In this document: positions 61,037 to 64,000 of the stretch, in pieces
How positions within the stretch are numbered: position 1 is the first letter of the stretch
How the letters are laid out: each line of letters begins with the position of its first letter
From: Pseudonocardia sediminis
Lineage (GTDB): Bacteria > Actinomycetota > Actinomycetes > Mycobacteriales > Pseudonocardiaceae
DNA length: 64,000 nucleotides
Direction: 5' to 3'
NCBI RefSeq assembly: GCF_004217185.1
Contig: NZ_SHKL01000001.1
Span: forward strand, 6,384,001 to 6,448,000
Made by a program: the position numbers and the translations under genes
Notes under the pieces: generated by a model
What the model was told of the DNA's origin: nothing
Databases searched by the model: none
Seen by the model: only the letters and a program-made list of their open reading frames with translations

Positions 61037-63946
61037 GTGATCCACGGGGGTGAGGTGGCGCACACCGACGAGGAGCCCGGGCCGGCCGCGCTGCGGATCG
61101 AGGTGCTCGGTGGCGTCCGGGCCACCCGCGGCGGGTCGGAGCTCAAGCTCGGCGGCCCGCGGGCCCGGTCGGTGCTGGCCGCACTCGTCGTCGCCCGAGG
61201 GCGTCCGACCAGCGAGGACGGCCTGATCGAGGCCGCGTGGGACGGCGATCCACCGCCCGCGGCGCGGCAGTCGCTGCACACCTACGTCGCCCGCCTGCGC
61301 GGCGAGCTGGAGCCGGGGCGTTCCGCGCGCGGCGAGGCCACCGTCCTGACCCGCACCCCGGCCGGCTACGCGCTGGCCCCGGCGGTGGCGGTGGACGCGT
61401 GGCGCTTCGGCGAGCTGGTCGCCCGCGGCGCCGAGGCCCTGCGCTCCGGCCGGCCGCACGAGGCCGTCGCGGCGCTGGACGAGGCGTTGTCGTCGTGGGC
61501 CGGCACGCCCTACGGCGACCTGTCCGACCGCGCGTTCGTCCAGGCCGACGTCGCCGGGCTGACCGAACTGCACACGGCGGCGCGCGAGGACCGGGCCGCG
61601 GCCGGGCTGGCCGTCGGCGAGGACGCCGCGCTGCTGCCCGGGCTGGAGTCGCTGACCGCCGAGCACCCGCTGCGTGAGCGCGGCTGGGAGCTGCGCGCCC
61701 GGGCGCTCTACCGGTGCGGCCGACAGGCCGACGCGCTCGCCGCGCTCCGGGCCGCGCGCACCGTGCTGCTCGACGAGCTGGGCGTCGACCCGGGCCCGTC
61801 CCTGCAGCAGCTCGAACGCGCGGTCCTCGACCAGGACCCGTCGCTGGCGCACGCCGAACCCGCGCCGGCGGCGTCGGTCCCGGCTGCACAGCGACCGCCG
61901 TCGAACCTGCCGGTGCCGCTCACCCCGCTGGTGGGCCGCGAGGCCGAGCTGGACGCCCTGCGGGCGGAGCTGGGCCGCAACCGGCTCGTCACGGTCGTCG
62001 GGCCCGGCGGGGTCGGCAAGACCCGGCTGGCGATCGACGCGGCCCGCCCGGACCCCGGCGCCGAGCAGAACGGCCCGTGGCTGGTGGAGCTGGCCGGACT
62101 CACCGAGCCGTCGCTGCTGGCCGTCACCGTCGCCGAGGCGCTCGGCGTCGTCACCGCACAGAACGCCGAGATGCTCGCCGCGATCCTGCGCGAGGCCTCG
62201 GTGCTCGTCGTCCTGGACAACTGCGAGCACGTGGCCGGCGCTGTCGCCGACCTGCTCACCGCGGTGCTGCCGCACTGCCCGGGGGTGCGGGTGCTGGCCA
62301 CCAGCCGCGAGCCCCTCGACGTGCCCGGCGAGCAGCTCTTCGAGCTCGGGCCGCTGACCGGCACGTCCGACCCGGCCCAGCTGTTCGTCGACCGGGCGCG
62401 CGCGGTGGCGCCCCGCTGGGCCCCGACCGACGATGAGCTGGCCCACGTCACCGCGATCTGCCGCGAGCTCGACGGGCTCCCGCTGGCGATCGAGCTCGCC
62501 GCCGCGCGCAGCCGGTCGATGTCGGTCTCCGAGATCGCCGCCGGTCTCGACGACCGGTTCGCGCTCCTCGTCGGCGGCCCGCGGACGGCACCGGACCGCC
62601 ACCGCAGCCTGGAGGCCTCGCTGTCGCTCTCCGTCGACGAGCTCGACCCCGACCGTCGACGGCTGTTCGCCCTGCTCAGCGCGTTCGCCGGCGGTTTCGA
62701 CGCCGCCGCGGTCACGGCCGTCTCCGGCGGCTCCCCGGTCGCCACCGCGGACGGGCTGGCCGTGCTCGTCGCGAAGTCGCTGGTGACGGTCGACCTCACC
62801 GCGTCCGGGCCGCGCCGCCACCTCCTGCTGGAGACGTTGCGCAGCTACGGCGCCCGGATACAGACCAACGCCGAACGCGCCGACACGAGGGCCCGGCACC
62901 GGACGTGGGTCCGCGACCTGGTGACCGAGGCCGACCGGAACTGGCTCGGCCCGGACGCGGTCACCTGGTTCGGGCGGGTCCGCACCGAGCAGGCCAACGT
63001 CCGGCTGGCGTTCGAGACCGCGCTCGCCGACGGCGACACCGACACCGCGCTGCGCCTGTCCGGGGCGATGGGCTGGTACTGGTACCGCACCGGCCGGATC
63101 GCCGAGGGGATCGGCTGGGCGAGCGCGGCGCTGGCCGCCGCCGGGCCGGACGCCGACCCCGAGGCCGTCGGGCTCGCCCACTTCGCGGCCGGGCCGCTGC
63201 AGTACCTGGCCGGCGACGGCGAGGATGCGGCCGCGTCGATCGCCGCCGGACTGGCCGGGATGGACGCGACCCGCGAACCCACCAAGGTCACCCGCGGCCT
63301 GGCGTTCCAGGCCAACCTCGCCGGAGCCCACGACCCCGCCGCCGCACCCGCGCTGGCGCAACGCGCCCTGGAGACCGCACGGTCCCTCGGCGACGGGCCG
63401 GGGGAGGCCGAGTCGCTGATGACGCTGGGCATCATCGCCCGGCTCGGCGGGGCGAGCGACACCGCGATCGAGCTGCTCGACGCCTCCATCGCCGTCGCGC
63501 GCGTGGCCGGGCACGGCTTCGCCGAGGGCTCCTCGGCCTGGATCCGGGTCAAGACCCGGCTCGACCGCGGGGAGGTCGCGCAGGCCCTCGGCGAGGCCAC
63601 CGCCGTCGTCCGGGCCTTCGGCGCCCAGCCGGACGTGACGTCCTGGCTGGTCGCGGTACACGTCCTGGGCGGCGCGCTGGGCGCGGCCGGGAAAGGCGAG
63701 GCGGGAGCCCGGCTGCTCGGCGCCGTCAGCGCGATCGGCGGCGATGTCGGTTTCCGGCCCGAGCAGATGGACCCGGCCGACTCCGAGCGCAACGTCAGGC
63801 TGGTCCGCGCCGCGCTGTCCGCCGAGCGGTACGCGACGGCGTTCTCGGCCGGGGTGGCCGGCGGGCGCGACACCGTCGCCGAGGTGCTGGCCGGGCTGGG
63901 TGCGGACCTGCAGGTCGTCGAGCGTTCCGAGGGCCGCACCGCCTGA
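61037..63946 (+). CDS. AfsR/SARP-family transcriptional regulator
   Basis: A 969-residue multidomain regulator. An OmpR-like winged helix at residues ~20-115 (LRIEVLGGVRATRGG... TYVARLRGELEPG) binds DNA. A bacterial transcriptional activation domain follows (DAWRFGELVARGAEALRSGR... LDELGVDPGPSLQQLERAVLDQD). Then come an NB-ARC/STAND ATPase (VTVVGPGGVGKTRLA; VLVVLDNCEHV) and TPR-like helices to the end. The start is uncertain: GTG 61037 lies 8 bases after a -10-like TACGAT and could be leaderless, while GTG 61055 has GGGGG upstream. Members commonly activate secondary-metabolite genes, but no such cluster is visible here. Confidence 0.88.
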   Translation: MIHGGEVAHTDEEPGPAALRIEVLGGVRATRGGSELKLGGPRARSVLAALVVARGRPTSEDGLIEAAWDGDPPPAARQSLHTYVARLRGELEPGRSARGEATVLTRTPAGYALAPAVAVDAWRFGELVARGAEALRSGRPHEAVAALDEALSSWAGTPYGDLSDRAFVQADVAGLTELHTAAREDRAAAGLAVGEDAALLPGLESLTAEHPLRERGWELRARALYRCGRQADALAALRAARTVLLDELGVDPGPSLQQLERAVLDQDPSLAHAEPAPAASVPAAQRPPSNLPVPLTPLVGREAELDALRAELGRNRLVTVVGPGGVGKTRLAIDAARPDPGAEQNGPWLVELAGLTEPSLLAVTVAEALGVVTAQNAEMLAAILREASVLVVLDNCEHVAGAVADLLTAVLPHCPGVRVLATSREPLDVPGEQLFELGPLTGTSDPAQLFVDRARAVAPRWAPTDDELAHVTAICRELDGLPLAIELAAARSRSMSVSEIAAGLDDRFALLVGGPRTAPDRHRSLEASLSLSVDELDPDRRRLFALLSAFAGGFDAAAVTAVSGGSPVATADGLAVLVAKSLVTVDLTASGPRRHLLLETLRSYGARIQTNAERADTRARHRTWVRDLVTEADRNWLGPDAVTWFGRVRTEQANVRLAFETALADGDTDTALRLSGAMGWYWYRTGRIAEGIGWASAALAAAGPDADPEAVGLAHFAAGPLQYLAGDGEDAAASIAAGLAGMDATREPTKVTRGLAFQANLAGAHDPAAAPALAQRALETARSLGDGPGEAESLMTLGIIARLGGASDTAIELLDASIAVARVAGHGFAEGSSAWIRVKTRLDRGEVAQALGEATAVVRAFGAQPDVTSWLVAVHVLGGALGAAGKGEAGARLLGAVSAIGGDVGFRPEQMDPADSERNVRLVRAALSAERYATAFSAGVAGGRDTVAEVLAGLGADLQVVERSEGRTA

Positions 63947-63981
63947 GCACTTGCAACCGGTCGCCGGACCCCTGCAAGTGC
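63947..63981 (+). terminator. Hairpin after the AfsR-like gene
   Basis: Perfect 9-base arms GCACTTGCA / TGCAAGTGC directly after the stop codon, followed at once by a second related stretch (GGCCGGTCCGGCC) and another CTGCAAG. It is cut by the window end. It may be a terminator or another repeat type. Confidence 0.6.
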
Positions 63982-64000
63982 GGCCGGTCCGGCCTGCAAG

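Noticed and set aside
61019..63661. 880-codon open frame on the minus strand
   Set aside because: It mirrors the AfsR-like gene and shows no domain of its own.

Overview
This is a very GC-rich actinobacterial chromosome segment with dense coding and many GTG starts. Several blocks look like the Mycobacterium tuberculosis Rv0321-Rv0352 neighbourhood: dnaK-grpE-dnaJ, a large Rv0338c/IspQ-type iron-sulfur protein, dcd and an iniB/iniA/iniC cluster. Together with a PPE-like/EspG pair, branched-chain 2-oxoacid dehydrogenase genes and AfsR-type regulators, this suggests a Pseudonocardiaceae member, most likely Pseudonocardia or a close relative. The assignment is inferred from gene content and was not tested by alignment.

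Layout. Positions 1-3.4 kb hold the HspR-type heat-shock operon dnaK-grpE-dnaJ (minus strand, dnaJ cut by the window edge), with two HAIR operators. From 3.4 to 6.0 kb is a PPE-like secreted substrate and its EspG-type chaperone. From 6.0 to 14.1 kb a seven-gene minus-strand operon encodes a reduced type IV secretion-like machine (VirB2/TcpD-like, PrgI-like, VirB4 ATPase, VirB6-like, VirB8-like and a VirB1-like NlpC/P60 hydrolase) with no relaxase, coupling protein or integrase. From 14.4 to 20.2 kb are the IspQ-like protein, dcd, a UDP-GlcNAc 2-epimerase homologue that has lost its catalytic motifs, and tRNA-Gly(CCC). From 20.2 to 29.7 kb is an accessory stretch with a monooxygenase remnant, a probably frameshifted GIDE-like gene, a PrsW protease, a glycosyltransferase, a PanE homologue, an alpha/beta hydrolase with a cysteine nucleophile, and small membrane proteins.

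The most distinctive block is 29.8-40.3 kb. A membrane-anchored Hsp70-like ATPase with a TolA-like Ala/Lys-rich tail is divergent from two tandem IniB-like proteins. The dynamin-like GTPases IniA and IniC follow, then a convergent STAND/LuxR regulator that may be the IniR counterpart. I read this as an envelope-stress membrane-remodelling system extended by an Hsp70 that could span the membrane.

From 40.4 to 52.7 kb are nucleotide-sugar genes, a Tat-exported amidase, FadE5-like acyl-CoA dehydrogenase with two palindromic operators, a CBS protein, a VanW-family envelope protein, a GroES-like protein, an AAA ATPase and a SIMPL protein. From 53 to 64 kb are a 45-residue Arg-rich small protein, FxsA, the E1alpha-E1beta-E2 branched-chain dehydrogenase genes, an orphan MT0933-type antitoxin, a polar amino-acid ABC transporter and an AfsR/SARP-type regulator.

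A 53-bp inverted-repeat element occurs five times in gaps between genes, including two pairs whose members both start exactly 85 bp apart, with a sixth diverged relative. This dispersed REP-like family is the main non-coding novelty.
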